This document shows positions 46,904-56,246 of a DNA stretch of 64,000 nucleotides, in pieces. The stretch comes from Hyphomicrobiales bacterium (lineage in GTDB: Bacteria > Pseudomonadota > Alphaproteobacteria > Rhizobiales > Ancalomicrobiaceae): positions 1 to 64,000 of the forward strand of contig JAJTBO010000003.1 in assembly GCA_021286855.1 (NCBI GenBank), read 5' to 3'. A program made the translations under genes and the position numbers. Each line of letters starts with the position of its first letter. Position 1 is the first letter of the stretch. The notes below the pieces were generated by a model. It was not told the DNA's origin, did not search any database, and worked only from the letters and a program-made list of their open reading frames with translations.

Positions 46904-46928
46904 GAGGGGCGGCGATCCGCCGCCCCTC
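46904..46928 (+). terminator. 11-bp GC hairpin
   Basis: gaggggcggcg (46904-46914), loop atc, cgccgcccctc (46918-46928), 11 bp after the stop of the preceding gene. No U-run follows. Confidence 0.6.
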
Positions 46929-47074
46929 CGCCTCGGCGCCGGGTCGGGGCGGCGGTGTTTACGAAACGGCGCAAATCACCTAGGGTGCGCGCCCAACGCA
47001 ACGTTTCTCCGCGATCCCGACGTCCGCCACCCGGCGCGCGAAGGCGTGGATCGTAGCCAGAGCTCCGAGAGCGC

Positions 47075-48352
47075 ATGAGCCCAACGCCGACCCGATCGGA
47101 CCGAGGAATTCGCGCGATCTTCGTATCGGCGATGGAAGTCGAGGACGAGCGGCGTTCGCCCCTCTCCCGCCTTCTCGAACAGCTCGATCGTCGTCATCTC
47201 GGCCATGCGCTCGCCGGCGGCACGCTCGGCGCGGGCGCGGCTCTGCTCGGCTTTCTCCTGCTCGCCCTGTCGCTGCCGCGGGCCGTGTCTGCCGATCCGG
47301 TGATCGATCCGCGCCCGGTGATCGCGCCGACCGTGGCCAAGTCCGATCGCCTGCCCCTGCCCGGCGGCAAACTCGCGGTGATCGCGGCGGAAGTGGCGGC
47401 CGAGCGCCAACCCTCCTCCGGCGTCGTCGACGTCGGGCCGGACGCCGGTTCGGCGCTCGCCTATGCGGTCGGCCTGCCGGCGACCGCCGCCGGCCGGGCG
47501 ATCGAAGACCACGTCGACCGGGTCGGCCCTCAATACGCCTCGCTCGGCCCCTCCGGGCTGGTGGTGCCCGGCGCCAACGCCGCGGCGATCGCCGATCAGG
47601 GCGCCGACGACGAGGACGACGACGATTCGGTCGTCGCGGTTCCCAGGGCGCGCCCCGATCATCCGACCGCGGCCGCCGAACCGTTGGCGATGCCGCGACC
47701 GCGTCCGGCGCATCTCGCCTCGCTCGCCCCGGCCCCGCTGTTGCCCGCGCCCGGCGAGGCCGCCGCGATCCCCGAAGCCGACGAGGACGCCCCCCTGCCG
47801 CCGCCCGCGCCGACCGCCCGTCGCGAGGCCCCCGGCCGTCCGACGGGCCTGCTCGGCTTCTTCTCGAGCCCGACCGAACCGGTCAAGGCACCGCCGAAGA
47901 TCACCGTCGACACGCCGTTCGGCGTGCCCTACGTGCTGCAGACCGCATCGGTGGAGACCGCCTGTCTCAAGTCCGAGCTGATCGACATCCTGCGCCGCAT
48001 CGAGGCGAAGTACGGTCAGAAGGCGGTCATCACCTCCGGCTATCGCAACCGCGGCCGCTCCGGCTCGATGCACCGCACCTGCGCCGCCGCCGACATCGAA
48101 ATCCCCGGCGTGTCGGCCGCAGCCCTCGCCGCCTTCGCCCGCACCATCCCCGGCATCGGCGGCGTCGGCACCTACTGCCATTCCGAACTCGTCCACGTCG
48201 ACATCGGCACGCCGCGCGACTGGAAATACGGCTGCGGCTCGTTCTTCGCCATGCGCGGCGCGCCGGGCCGTTGGGGCAAGGTGCCGGCGGCGCTCGCCGC
48301 GGCGCAGCCGGTCGGCGACGCCCGGATCGATCCGTCGATGCTCCAGGACTGA
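47075..48352 (+). CDS. Membrane-anchored extensin-like (M15-type) peptidoglycan peptidase-like protein
   Basis: 425 residues. Start at ATG 47075 is tentative; no clear ribosome site. A cytoplasmic head, one membrane segment (about 46-66; HALAGGTLGAGAALLGFLLL), a long Ala/Pro/Asp-rich periplasmic linker, then a C-terminal domain (about 275-400): VETACLKSELIDILRRIEAK, AVITSGYRNRGRSGSMHRTC, AAADIEIPGVS, and CHSELVHVDIGTPRDWKYGC. The SGYR...H...AD-x-x...VHVD pattern is that of Peptidase_M15_3/extensin-like proteins, with His and Asp as zinc ligands. It probably trims peptidoglycan cross-links; substrate not known. Confidence 0.8.
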   Translation: MSPTPTRSDRGIRAIFVSAMEVEDERRSPLSRLLEQLDRRHLGHALAGGTLGAGAALLGFLLLALSLPRAVSADPVIDPRPVIAPTVAKSDRLPLPGGKLAVIAAEVAAERQPSSGVVDVGPDAGSALAYAVGLPATAAGRAIEDHVDRVGPQYASLGPSGLVVPGANAAAIADQGADDEDDDDSVVAVPRARPDHPTAAAEPLAMPRPRPAHLASLAPAPLLPAPGEAAAIPEADEDAPLPPPAPTARREAPGRPTGLLGFFSSPTEPVKAPPKITVDTPFGVPYVLQTASVETACLKSELIDILRRIEAKYGQKAVITSGYRNRGRSGSMHRTCAAADIEIPGVSAAALAAFARTIPGIGGVGTYCHSELVHVDIGTPRDWKYGCGSFFAMRGAPGRWGKVPAALAAAQPVGDARIDPSMLQD

Positions 48353-48439
48353 TCGCCGAAGTTCGCAGAGCGCCCCTTCCGCCCCTTGCCGCCGCCCGCC
48401 GACGTCGGGCACCGTCGTCTCTCCGCTCCGGAGGGATCG

Positions 48440-49597
48440 ATGTCCGACGTCCGCGTCCTCGGCGCACGCCCGCTCGCCGGCCTCGCCGCCCTTCTGGTCG
48501 GCCTCGGCTTCGGCCGCTTCGCCTATACCGCGCTGGTGCCCGGCCTGATCGAGGAGGGCTGGATCGGCGCGTCCGGCGCCGGCCCGCTCGCCGCCGCCAA
48601 TTTCGCCGGCTATCTCGTCGGCGCGCTCGGCGGCGCGCGGCTCGCCCGCCGCTTCGGCGCGGCGACGACGTTGCGTTGGACGATGGTGGCGACCGCCCTC
48701 GCGCTCCTCGCCGGCGCGGCGTCCTTCGGGCTCGTCTGGCTGGCGTTCGCCCGGTTCGCCGCCGGCGTCGGCGGCGCGGTGTTGATGGTGGTCGCGCCGA
48801 CCGCCGTCTTGCGGTTCGCCGATCCGGCCCGCCGCGGCGCCATCGCCGGCGTCGTCTTCACCGGCATCGGTCTCGGCGTGGCGCTCTCCGGCACGCTGGT
48901 TCCGGCGATGGCCCGCTCCGGCGTCGCCGTCACCTGGATCGCGCTCGGCCTCGCCGCGCTCGTCCTGGCGATCGCCACCGCCCGCGTCTGGCCCGACGTG
49001 CCGCTCGCCCCGCCGGCGGCGCACGAGAAGGGCCTGCCGCGCGGCTTTCTGGTCTTCGCCCTCGCCTATTGCACCGACGCCGCCGGCTTCGTGCCACACA
49101 CCGTCTATTGGGTCGATTACGTCGCCCGCGGGCTCGATCGAGGGCTTCCCGCCGGCGGCCTGCAATGGACCCTGTTCGGGGTCGGCGCGGCCTTCGGCCC
49201 GCTCCTGGCCGGCCGCGCCGCCGATCGATTCGGCTTCCGCGCCGCCTTTTCCGGCGCGCTCGCGCTGAAGGCGTTCGGCGTCGCGCTGCCGCTCGTCTCG
49301 ACCGCCTTTCCGATCCTCGCCCTGTCGTCGTTGATCGTCGGGGCGCTCACACCCGGCGCGGCGATGCTGGCGAGCGGCCGCGCCGGCGAGATCGCCGGCC
49401 ACGCCCGCCACGCGAGCGCCTGGGCTCTGGCCACCGCCGCCTTCGCCGCGACCCAGGCGCTGGCCGCGCTCGGCTTCTCGCGCCTGCTCGCCGCGACCCA
49501 CGCCTATGGCGCGCTGTGGAGCGTCGGCGCGGGGTTGCTCGTCCTCGGCGCGACGATGGCCGCCTTCGGGCCGAAGGCGCAGCCGCACCACGCGTGA
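48440..49597 (+). CDS. YbfB/YjiJ-family MFS transporter
   Basis: 385 residues; ATG 48440 chosen for CGGAGGGATCG. Twelve hydrophobic segments. The opening LLVGLGFGRFAYTALVPGLI followed by EEGW is characteristic of the YbfB/YjiJ group; GGARLARRFGAATTLRWTMV is the loop 2-3 motif. Substrate unknown. Codon use fits the genome. Confidence 0.87.
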   Translation: MSDVRVLGARPLAGLAALLVGLGFGRFAYTALVPGLIEEGWIGASGAGPLAAANFAGYLVGALGGARLARRFGAATTLRWTMVATALALLAGAASFGLVWLAFARFAAGVGGAVLMVVAPTAVLRFADPARRGAIAGVVFTGIGLGVALSGTLVPAMARSGVAVTWIALGLAALVLAIATARVWPDVPLAPPAAHEKGLPRGFLVFALAYCTDAAGFVPHTVYWVDYVARGLDRGLPAGGLQWTLFGVGAAFGPLLAGRAADRFGFRAAFSGALALKAFGVALPLVSTAFPILALSSLIVGALTPGAAMLASGRAGEIAGHARHASAWALATAAFAATQALAALGFSRLLAATHAYGALWSVGAGLLVLGATMAAFGPKAQPHHA

Positions 49598-49607
49598 CGC
49601 GACGCGC

Positions 49608-50126
49608 TCAGTTGGAGAGGTCGCACCACAGCGACGCCAGGCCGTCCTTCTCGTCGATGCCGGTGTCGGCCCCGGTCTCGAAGACGTCCTTCTTCTGCAA
49701 CGCCGTCCGCGATCGGCCGACCTCGGCCCCGAGTTTCGCCCGGACGTCGGCGACCGACGCCGCGAAGAGAACCTCCCAACGCGTGACGCCGTTTTCGTTG
49801 CCGAGCGCGAAGTCGAGACGACGCACGGCGAAGCCCTTGAAGACGCCGGTCGTCGCCACCTTCACCTCGGTATATTCGCCGAGGTTCTTCGCCTCGATCG
49901 CCCCGATCGACGACGCCATCGCCGGCGGGATCGAGAGTTTGGCGGACCGATCGCCGGTCGAACCGTATTTCTCGGCGAGCGAGCGATGGAAGGCGTCGAA
50001 GCCGCGTCCCATCTCGCAGGCCTTCAGGAAGCCGCCGAGGAACGGCGCGAGATCGGTCTCGGCGGCCGAGACCGGCGCGGCGAAGAGGAACGACGACAAC
50101 GCGATGGCGGCGAACCGACGGGTCAT
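49608..50126 (-). CDS. Secreted protein of unknown function
   Basis: 172 residues; ATG 50126 (GTG 50135 is in frame). Signal peptide ends VSA-AETD. The mature part has two Cys (LKACEMGRGFDAF, SLWCDLSN) that could form a disulfide. GGGAG lies eight bases ahead of the ATG but can pair with CTCCC next to it (ggtcat-proximal hairpin gggag-tgg-ctccc), which may dampen translation. No family recognised. It converges with the MFS gene. Confidence 0.65.
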   Translation of the reverse strand: MTRRFAAIALSSFLFAAPVSAAETDLAPFLGGFLKACEMGRGFDAFHRSLAEKYGSTGDRSAKLSIPPAMASSIGAIEAKNLGEYTEVKVATTGVFKGFAVRRLDFALGNENGVTRWEVLFAASVADVRAKLGAEVGRSRTALQKKDVFETGADTGIDEKDGLASLWCDLSN

Positions 50127-50253
50127 GGGAGCCACTCCCTGCGAACGGGCCTCGATCCTGTCACCGCGCCGGGGCGGCCGCCAGCCCCGCCTTCGGCGGA
50201 TCTCGGGCCCGTCAAACGAAACTTCGATCCGTCGAAACTTCGTCGGCTCGGGA

Positions 50254-51423
50254 TCAACCGAGCTTCGGCAGCCAGGTCTCCAGTCGATCGACCGCCTCGA
50301 CCATGTCGGCCTTCGTGCCGGCGAAGGAGAAGCGGACGTAGCCCGCGCCGCGCGCCAGATCGAAGTCGGCCCCGGGGGTCGCGGCGACGCCGGCCTCGTT
50401 CAGCATCCGCCGGACGAAGTCGAGGCTGTCGTTGGAGAAGCGCCGACAACTCGCATAGGCGTAGAAGGCGCCGTCGACCGGCAGCAGGTCGTCGAAGCCG
50501 AGCCGCGGCAGGCGCTCGACGAGGAAGGCGCGATTGGCGGCGTAGCCGGCCTTGACGACGTCGAGTTCGGCGGTCGAGGCGGGATCGAAGGCGGCGAGCG
50601 CGGCGCGTTGCGAGATCTCGTTGTTGGACAGCGTCAGGTTCTGCGCCAGCCGATCGATCGGCTTGGCCAGGACCTCCGGCATCACCATCCAGCCGATCCG
50701 CCAGCCGGTCATGCAGTAGTACTTCGAGAAGGAGTTGACGACGATGGCGCGCGGGCTCGACGCGAGCGCCGTCGCCTGGACGCCGTTGTGGACGAGGCCG
50801 TGGTAGATCTCGTCGGAGATGAACCAGAGGCCGAGGACGTCTGCGGCCCGCACCAGCGCGTCGAGAGCGGCGGGCGAATACATGGTGCCGGTCGGATTGG
50901 CCGGCGAGGCGACCAGCACGCCGTCGAGCGGCTTTTCCGCATGCGCCGCGCGCAGCATCTCCGGCGTCAGCGCCCAGCGCGTCTCGGCCCCGCATTCGAT
51001 CTCGACCGCCTCCAACCCGAGGGCGGCGAGGAGGTTGCGATAGGCGGGGTAGCCCGGCGTCGGCATGGCGACGCGCGCGCCCGGCGAAAAGGCGGCGAGG
51101 AAGGCGAGATTGAACGCGCCCGACGAACCCGCCGTCACCGCGATCCGATCGGCCGCCACTTCGACGCCGTAGGTGCGGGCGTAATGGGCGGCGATCGCCT
51201 CGCGCAGCTCGCGAATGCCGAGCGCCTCGGTGTAGCCGAGCCGCCCGTCGAGGGCGCGCTTGGCCGCCGCGATCACCGGCGAGGGCGCGTTGGCGCCGGG
51301 CTGGCCGACCTCCATGTGGATCACCCGATGCCCCTGGCGCTCGCGCGCCACCGCCGCCGACAGGACCTCCATGGCGATGAAGGGCGCGACCTGCGAACGG
51401 GCGGAGGGTGAGAACGGCGACAT
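50254..51423 (-). CDS. Pyridoxal phosphate-dependent aminotransferase, class I/II
   Basis: 389 residues; ATG 51423 after GAGGAGCC. Fold I aminotransferase: GYTEALGIRELREAIAAHYA, TAGSSGAFNLAFLAAFSPG, PTPGYPAYRN, ASPANPTGTMYSPAALDALV, WFISDEIYHGLVHN, SFSKYYCMTGWRIGWMV with the PLP lysine in SFSK, and the C-terminal Arg in YVRFSFAG. Substrate could be aspartate, alanine/valine or a similar amino acid; not resolvable by eye. Faces a hydroxyacid dehydrogenase across a palindrome-rich spacer. Confidence 0.9.
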   Translation of the reverse strand: MSPFSPSARSQVAPFIAMEVLSAAVARERQGHRVIHMEVGQPGANAPSPVIAAAKRALDGRLGYTEALGIRELREAIAAHYARTYGVEVAADRIAVTAGSSGAFNLAFLAAFSPGARVAMPTPGYPAYRNLLAALGLEAVEIECGAETRWALTPEMLRAAHAEKPLDGVLVASPANPTGTMYSPAALDALVRAADVLGLWFISDEIYHGLVHNGVQATALASSPRAIVVNSFSKYYCMTGWRIGWMVMPEVLAKPIDRLAQNLTLSNNEISQRAALAAFDPASTAELDVVKAGYAANRAFLVERLPRLGFDDLLPVDGAFYAYASCRRFSNDSLDFVRRMLNEAGVAATPGADFDLARGAGYVRFSFAGTKADMVEAVDRLETWLPKLG

Positions 51424-51528
51424 CGGTGGCTCCTCGATCTGAGGCCTCTTCCTAGCCGATGTTCGCGCCGCCCGCACCCCCGTCGGCGCGGCCGCGCCGC
51501 CTCATACCGGAGACCTTCGCATGTTTCC

Positions 51529-51717
51529 GAAGACCTGCGGATCTGCTCCGTGCGCGATCCTTCGAGACGCGCCTGCGGCGCTCCTCAGGATGAGGCGCTT
51601 GATATTTTCGATGCGAAAACAAACGCCTCATGCTGAGGAGGGCGCCCTTGCGGGCGCCCGTCTCGAAGCATCGCGCAGGACGTCGAACTCGGGTTCCACG
51701 AATGCGCGGAGGTCTTC
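51529..51717. repeat. Nested palindromic repeat (about 190 bp, rhizobial REP type)
   Basis: Three nested inverted pairs: gaagacct/aggtcttc (51529-51536, 51710-51717), an 18-of-19 match (51551-51569 with 51659-51677, core ccttcgagacg), and a 16-of-17 match (51581-51597 with 51624-51640, core ctcctcag-atgaggcg). The core words ttcgagacg and ctcctcaggatgagg are those of a repeat family I recall scattered through Hyphomicrobiales genomes. Confidence 0.8.
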
Positions 51718-51720
51718 ACA

Positions 51721-51765
51721 CCGAGCCTACGACGTTTCGAATGGGTCGAAACGTCGTAGGCTCGG
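51721..51765 (-). terminator. Perfect 20-bp hairpin after the hydroxyacid dehydrogenase gene
   Basis: Arms 51721-51740 and 51746-51765 are exactly complementary over 20 bp around the loop atggg. It starts three bases past the stop at 51768 on the minus strand. Likely terminator or transcript-end stabiliser; no U-run. Confidence 0.75.
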
Positions 51766-51767
51766 CG

Positions 51768-52712
51768 TCACAGCGCGACCGGCGTCTTCAGCCGGCCGGT
51801 CGCAAGAAAGCTCTCGACATTGGCGAGCGTCAGATCCCCCATCGCCCGGCGCGTCTCCTCCGTCGCCGAGGCGACGTGCGGCGTCAGCACCACGTCGTCG
51901 CGCCCCCACAGCGCCTTCGGCACGTTCGGCTCGTCGGCATAGACGTCGAGGCCGGCGCCGGCGATCGCGCCGCTCTCCAGCGCGGCGATCAACGCCGCCT
52001 CGTCGACGACGCTGCCGCGCGCGACGTTGACGAGGTAGCTCCGCGGCCCGAGCGCGGCGAGGACCTCGGCGTTCACGATCCCCCGTGTCGCCTCGCCGCC
52101 CGGACACAGCACGACGAGCACGTCGGCCCAGGTCGCGAGATCGACGAGACGATCGTGGAAGAGGAAGTCGACCGACGGATCGGGCCTCCGATTGTGGTAG
52201 CCGATCGCCATGTCGAAGCCGGCGGCGCGGCGGGCGAGCACCTTGCCGATCCGGCCGAGACCGAGCACGCCGAGGCGCTTGCCCGAAACGCGGGTGGTGA
52301 GCGGAAATCTCTCCGGTCCCCACCGCCCCGCCCGCACGAAGCGATCGCCGGCGACGGTGCGGCGCATCACGTCGAGCACCAGCGCGAAGGCGAGATCGGC
52401 TACGCAGTCGTCGAGCACGCCGGGGGTGTTGGAGAGCGCGACGCCGCGCGCCTTCAACGTGGCGGTGTCGGTCGAATCGTAGCCGACGCCGAAGTTGGCG
52501 ACGGCGCGAAGGTTCGGAACGCGATCCATCAGGGCGGCGTCGAAGCGATGCAGGGCCGATCCGACCGCGAGACGGATCGTCGCGCCTTCGGCGGAGAGAC
52601 GGGCGCGGCCCTCCTCCGTCCAGGCTGGCGCGACGTCGGCGAGTTCGGCGAGGCGCGCATCGAACCAGGGAGCGATCGGCCCCGTCTGGAGCACGAGAGG
52701 ACGGGCGGACAT
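51768..52712 (-). CDS. 2-hydroxyacid dehydrogenase (glyoxylate/hydroxypyruvate reductase type)
   Basis: 314 residues; ATG 52712 with GGAGAAC upstream. Catalytic triad of the D-isomer-specific family: Arg in NVARGSVVDE, Glu in YADEPNVP, His in TPHVASAT. Rossmann motif LGVLGLGRIGKVLARRAAGF binds NAD(P). VGYDSTDTATLKARGVALSN and TPGVLDDCVADLAFALVLDV place it in the GhrB/hydroxypyruvate reductase group. Probable reduction of glyoxylate or hydroxypyruvate, or another 2-keto acid. Confidence 0.9.
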   Translation of the reverse strand: MSARPLVLQTGPIAPWFDARLAELADVAPAWTEEGRARLSAEGATIRLAVGSALHRFDAALMDRVPNLRAVANFGVGYDSTDTATLKARGVALSNTPGVLDDCVADLAFALVLDVMRRTVAGDRFVRAGRWGPERFPLTTRVSGKRLGVLGLGRIGKVLARRAAGFDMAIGYHNRRPDPSVDFLFHDRLVDLATWADVLVVLCPGGEATRGIVNAEVLAALGPRSYLVNVARGSVVDEAALIAALESGAIAGAGLDVYADEPNVPKALWGRDDVVLTPHVASATEETRRAMGDLTLANVESFLATGRLKTPVAL

Positions 52713-52917
52713 GAGGCGGGTTCTCCGGTCTGAGAGGAGACCGCCAGTCTCCACACGCCGTCTCTCCGACACAAGCGCCGCCGACGCACGGCCGCCGATC
52801 GGGCCGCGCGCGGCCCGCTCGCGAGGACGTGACGGCGCGGCCGAAGTCGGATCTTCTCCTCGCCACGATCATCGCCTAAGAGGGTCGAACGATTCCTCGC
52901 GCCGCCCCGGAGATCTC

Positions 52918-53679
52918 ATGCCGAAGCGTTCCTCGACCCTGCTCCTCGGCGCTCTCGCCGTCGCCCTCGCCGCCGCTCCCGCCGGCCTCCGGGCGGAAGG
53001 CGCGCCCGACAAGGCGGCGATCGAGAAGATCGTCCGCGACTATCTTCTCGCCAATCCGGAGGTCATCGCCGAGGCGATGCAGGCGCTGGAGAAGAAGCAG
53101 GCCGACGCTCAGGCGGCCGAGCAGAAGGCGCTGATCAAGAGCTCCGGCTCGCTGCTCTTCGACAGCTCGCGTCAGGTGGTGCTCGGCAATCCGAAGGGCG
53201 ACGTCACCGTGGTCGAGTTCTTCGACTACAACTGCGGCTACTGCAAGCGCGCGCTCGGCGACATGCTCACCCTTCTCGACAAGGATCCGAACATCCGGAT
53301 CGTGCTCAAGGAATTCCCGGTCCTCGGACCCGGCTCGACCGACGCCGCCAAGATCGCGGTCGCCGTCAATCGCATCGCGCCGGACAAGTACCTCGACTTC
53401 CACAAGCGCCTGCTCGGGATCCGCGGTCAGGCCGACAAGGCCAAGGCGCTGGAGGCGGCGACCGCCGCCGGCGTGCCGGCCGCCGAGCTCGATCGGGCGA
53501 TCGCCGACAAGGAGACCGCCGCGACCCTCGAGGAGGTCTACGGCCTCGCCGGCGCGCTCGGGCTCTCCGGCACGCCGTCCTACGTGATCGGCGAAGAGGT
53601 GATCCCCGGGGCGATCGGCTTCTCCAAGCTCCAGGCCCGGATCGCCGAAGCGCGCTGCACCGCCACCAAGAAGTGCTGA
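52918..53679 (+). CDS. DsbA-family thiol:disulfide interchange protein
   Basis: 253 residues; ATG 52918 with CGGAG seven bases upstream. Signal peptide ends LRA-EGAP. A short helical N-terminal region (VRDYLLANPEVIAEAMQALE) leads into a thioredoxin fold with VVEFFDYNCGYCKRALGDML (CGYC active site) and the cis-Pro loop SGTPSYVIGEEVI. A Cys pair near the end (ARCTATKKC) may form a second disulfide. The N-terminal helix plus CxYC pattern fits the ScsC/Com1-like periplasmic DsbA group. It would oxidise or isomerise exported protein disulfides. Confidence 0.9.
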   Translation: MPKRSSTLLLGALAVALAAAPAGLRAEGAPDKAAIEKIVRDYLLANPEVIAEAMQALEKKQADAQAAEQKALIKSSGSLLFDSSRQVVLGNPKGDVTVVEFFDYNCGYCKRALGDMLTLLDKDPNIRIVLKEFPVLGPGSTDAAKIAVAVNRIAPDKYLDFHKRLLGIRGQADKAKALEAATAAGVPAAELDRAIADKETAATLEEVYGLAGALGLSGTPSYVIGEEVIPGAIGFSKLQARIAEARCTATKKC

Positions 53680-53850
53680 GATCGCCCCGATTGGGGACGG
53701 TCGACCCCGACGAACGGGCGAGGCCTTGTTCGCCGGCCGCGCCGCGCCTATAAAGCGCGACGCGCGGCCGGGGCGTTTCTCCGTGGAGACGACTCGGACC
53801 GCATCGCGTCCCTTCGGTCGCGCGGCTCGGCCGCCGACCCGGATCCCGAG

Positions 53851-54312
53851 ATGCCGAACACCGTCTTCGTCCTGAACGGTCCCAACCTCAACCTCCTGGG
53901 GCTCCGCGAGCCGGCGGTCTACGGATCGACGACCCTCGCCGACGTCGAGCGTCAGGCGAAGGCCGCCGGGTCCCGGCTCGGCCTCGAGGTCGACTTCCGT
54001 CAGACGAACCACGAGGGCGTGCTGGTCGACTGGATCCACGAGGCGCGCGAGACGGCGGCGGGGATCGTGATCAATCCCGGCGCCTACACCCACACCTCCA
54101 TCGCCCTGCACGACGCGATCAAGGCGGTCGCGCTGCCGGTGATCGAACTCCACATCTCCAACGTCTTCGCACGCGAGAGCTTCCGCCATCACTCCTACGT
54201 GTCGCCGGCGGCGAGCGGCGTGATGTGCGGCTTCGGCACGTACGGCTACACGCTCGCCCTGGAAGCCCTCGCCAACATCGTCGCGACCCGAAACGCGACG
54301 TCGTCCTCCTGA
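53851..54312 (+). CDS. aroQ: 3-dehydroquinate dehydratase, type II
   Basis: 153 residues; ATG 53851 with a weak CCCGAG site. [20 protein letters not shown] with the catalytic Tyr region, [40 protein letters not shown] and [20 protein letters not shown] cover the whole dodecameric type II fold. It makes 3-dehydroshikimate in aromatic amino acid synthesis. It heads the aroQ-accB-accC run. Confidence 0.96.
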   Translation: MPNTVFVLNGPNLNLLGLREPAVYGSTTLADVERQAKAAGSRLGLEVDFRQTNHEGVLVDWIHEARETAAGIVINPGAYTHTSIALHDAIKAVALPVIELHISNVFARESFRHHSYVSPAASGVMCGFGTYGYTLALEALANIVATRNATSSS

Positions 54313-54329
54313 ACCCGAGACGAGACCCG

Positions 54330-54818
54330 ATGGCCACGCCCAAGAAGCCCTTCGACACCGACTTCATCCGCGATCTCGCGCATCTGATCGCCGAGACCGA
54401 CCTCTCCGAAATCGAAGTCGCCCAGGGCGATCTGAAGATCCGCGTCGCCCGCTCGGTGCAGGTGATCGCGCCGGTGACCGTCGCCGGCCCGGCCGCGCAC
54501 GCGCCGGTCGCCGCCGCGCCGATCGCCGCTCCGGCCGCCGCCGCCGCGCCCGCCGCCGCCGGCGAGACCGACTGGTCGAAGCATCCCGGCGTGGTGAAGT
54601 CGCCGATGGTCGGCACCGCCTATCGTTCGCCCTCGCCGGGCGCCGCCTCCTTCATCGAGGTCGGCTCGGTCGTGCGCGAGGGCCAGACCCTGCTGATCGT
54701 CGAGGCGATGAAGACGATGAACCAGATCCCGGCGCCGAAGTCGGGCACGGTCACCGCCATCCTCTTCGACGACGCGAGCCCGGTGGAATACGGCGAGCCG
54801 CTCGTCGTCGTCGAGTGA
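54330..54818 (+). CDS. accB: Acetyl-CoA carboxylase biotin carboxyl carrier protein
   Basis: 162 residues; ATG 54330. N-terminal [20 protein letters not shown], an Ala/Pro linker, then the biotinyl domain with [20 protein letters not shown] and the biotinylated Lys in [14 protein letters not shown]. It carries CO2 between AccC and the carboxyltransferase in fatty acid synthesis. 17 bp before accC. Confidence 0.96.
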   Translation: MATPKKPFDTDFIRDLAHLIAETDLSEIEVAQGDLKIRVARSVQVIAPVTVAGPAAHAPVAAAPIAAPAAAAAPAAAGETDWSKHPGVVKSPMVGTAYRSPSPGAASFIEVGSVVREGQTLLIVEAMKTMNQIPAPKSGTVTAILFDDASPVEYGEPLVVVE

Positions 54819-54835
54819 GGAGGACGGACGGGCCC

Positions 54836-56185
54836 ATGTTCAACAAGATCCTGATCGCCAACCGAGGCGAAATCGCGCTCCGTGTGCTGCGCGCCTGCAA
54901 GGAGCTCGGCATCCGCACGGTGGCGGTCCACTCCACCGCCGACGCCGACGCCATGCACGTCCGCCTCGCCGACGAGAGCGTCTGCATCGGCCCGCCCAAG
55001 GCCTCCGAGAGCTATCTCAACATCCCGCAGCTGGTCGCCGCCTGCGAGATCACCGGCGCGGAAGCCGTCCATCCCGGCTACGGCTTCCTCTCCGAGAACG
55101 CCCGCTTCGCCGAGATCGTCGAGGCGCACGGCGTCAAGTTCATCGGCCCTTCGGCCGAGCACATCCGGATCATGGGCGACAAGATCGAGGCGAAGCGGAC
55201 CGCACAGCGGCTCGGCATCCCGGTCGTGCCCGGCTCCGACGGCGCGGTCGAGACGGTCGAGGCGGCGGCCGAGTTCGCCGAGACGATCGGCTATCCGGTG
55301 CTGATCAAGGCGTCGGCCGGCGGCGGCGGACGCGGCATGAAGGTCGCCAAGAGCCCCGACGATCTCGCCGAGGCCTACGCCACCGCGCGCGGCGAGGCCA
55401 AGGCGGCCTTCGGCGACGACGCCGTCTACATGGAGAAGCTGCTGCTCACGCCGCGCCACATCGAGGTCCAGGTCCTCGGCGACGGCAAGGGCGGCGCGGT
55501 GCATCTGGGCGAGCGCGACTGCTCTCTGCAACGCCGCCACCAGAAGGTCTGGGAGGAGGCGAACTCGCCGGCGCTCAACGCCGAGAGCCGCGAGAAGATC
55601 GGCGCGATCTGCGCCAAGGCGGTGGCCGATCTCGGCTACGCCGGCGCCGGCACGATCGAGTTCCTCTACGAGAACGGCGAGTTCTACTTCATCGAGATGA
55701 ACACTCGCCTGCAGGTCGAGCATCCGATCACCGAGGCGATCACCGGCATCGATCTGGTCGTCGAGCAGATCCGCGTCGCCGCCGGGGCGGGCCTCTCGGT
55801 GAAGCAGTCGGACATCGAGTTCAAGGGCCACGCCATCGAGTGCCGGATCAACGCCGAGAACGCGGCGACCTTCACGCCCTCGCCCGGCCAGATCACCTAC
55901 TACCATCCGCCGGGCGGCCTCGGCGTGCGCGTCGATTCGGGCGTCTATCAGGGCTACCGGATCCCGCCCTACTACGACAGCCTGATCGGCAAGCTGATCG
56001 TCCACGGCCGCAACCGCGTCGAATGCCTGATGCGGCTGCGCCGTTGCCTCGACGAATTCGTCGTCGACGGCATCGAGACGACGATCCCGCTGTTCCGCAA
56101 GCTGATCGACAACCAGGACATCGCCAACGGCATGTACGACATCCATTGGCTGGAGAAGTTCCTGGAGACCAGGCCCTTCGACTGA
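54836..56185 (+). CDS. accC: Acetyl-CoA carboxylase, biotin carboxylase subunit
   Basis: 449 residues; ATG 54836 (a GTG at 54815 is in frame). ATP-grasp enzyme: [80 protein letters not shown], and [20 protein letters not shown] with the catalytic Arg-Glu. It carboxylates biotin of AccB with ATP and bicarbonate. A strong terminator follows. Confidence 0.97.
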   Translation: MFNKILIANRGEIALRVLRACKELGIRTVAVHSTADADAMHVRLADESVCIGPPKASESYLNIPQLVAACEITGAEAVHPGYGFLSENARFAEIVEAHGVKFIGPSAEHIRIMGDKIEAKRTAQRLGIPVVPGSDGAVETVEAAAEFAETIGYPVLIKASAGGGGRGMKVAKSPDDLAEAYATARGEAKAAFGDDAVYMEKLLLTPRHIEVQVLGDGKGGAVHLGERDCSLQRRHQKVWEEANSPALNAESREKIGAICAKAVADLGYAGAGTIEFLYENGEFYFIEMNTRLQVEHPITEAITGIDLVVEQIRVAAGAGLSVKQSDIEFKGHAIECRINAENAATFTPSPGQITYYHPPGGLGVRVDSGVYQGYRIPPYYDSLIGKLIVHGRNRVECLMRLRRCLDEFVVDGIETTIPLFRKLIDNQDIANGMYDIHWLEKFLETRPFD

Positions 56186-56213
56186 TCGAGGGCGCGACGA
56201 CGAGACCGACGAC

Positions 56214-56242
56214 GACCCTCGGCCCCAGGCCGGGGGTCTTTT
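56214..56242 (+). terminator. Terminator between accC and aat
   Basis: 11-bp stem gaccctcggcc (56214-56224) / ggccgggggtc (56228-56238) with one G-U pair and loop cca, followed by TTTT. The right arm holds GGGGG, the only Shine-Dalgarno-like sequence before the aat ATG at 56247, so hairpin formation would also hide it. Confidence 0.85.
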
Positions 56243-56246
56243 CACG

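Noticed and set aside
46976-49591. 871-residue minus-strand frame
   Set aside because: Antisense of the M15-like and MFS genes.
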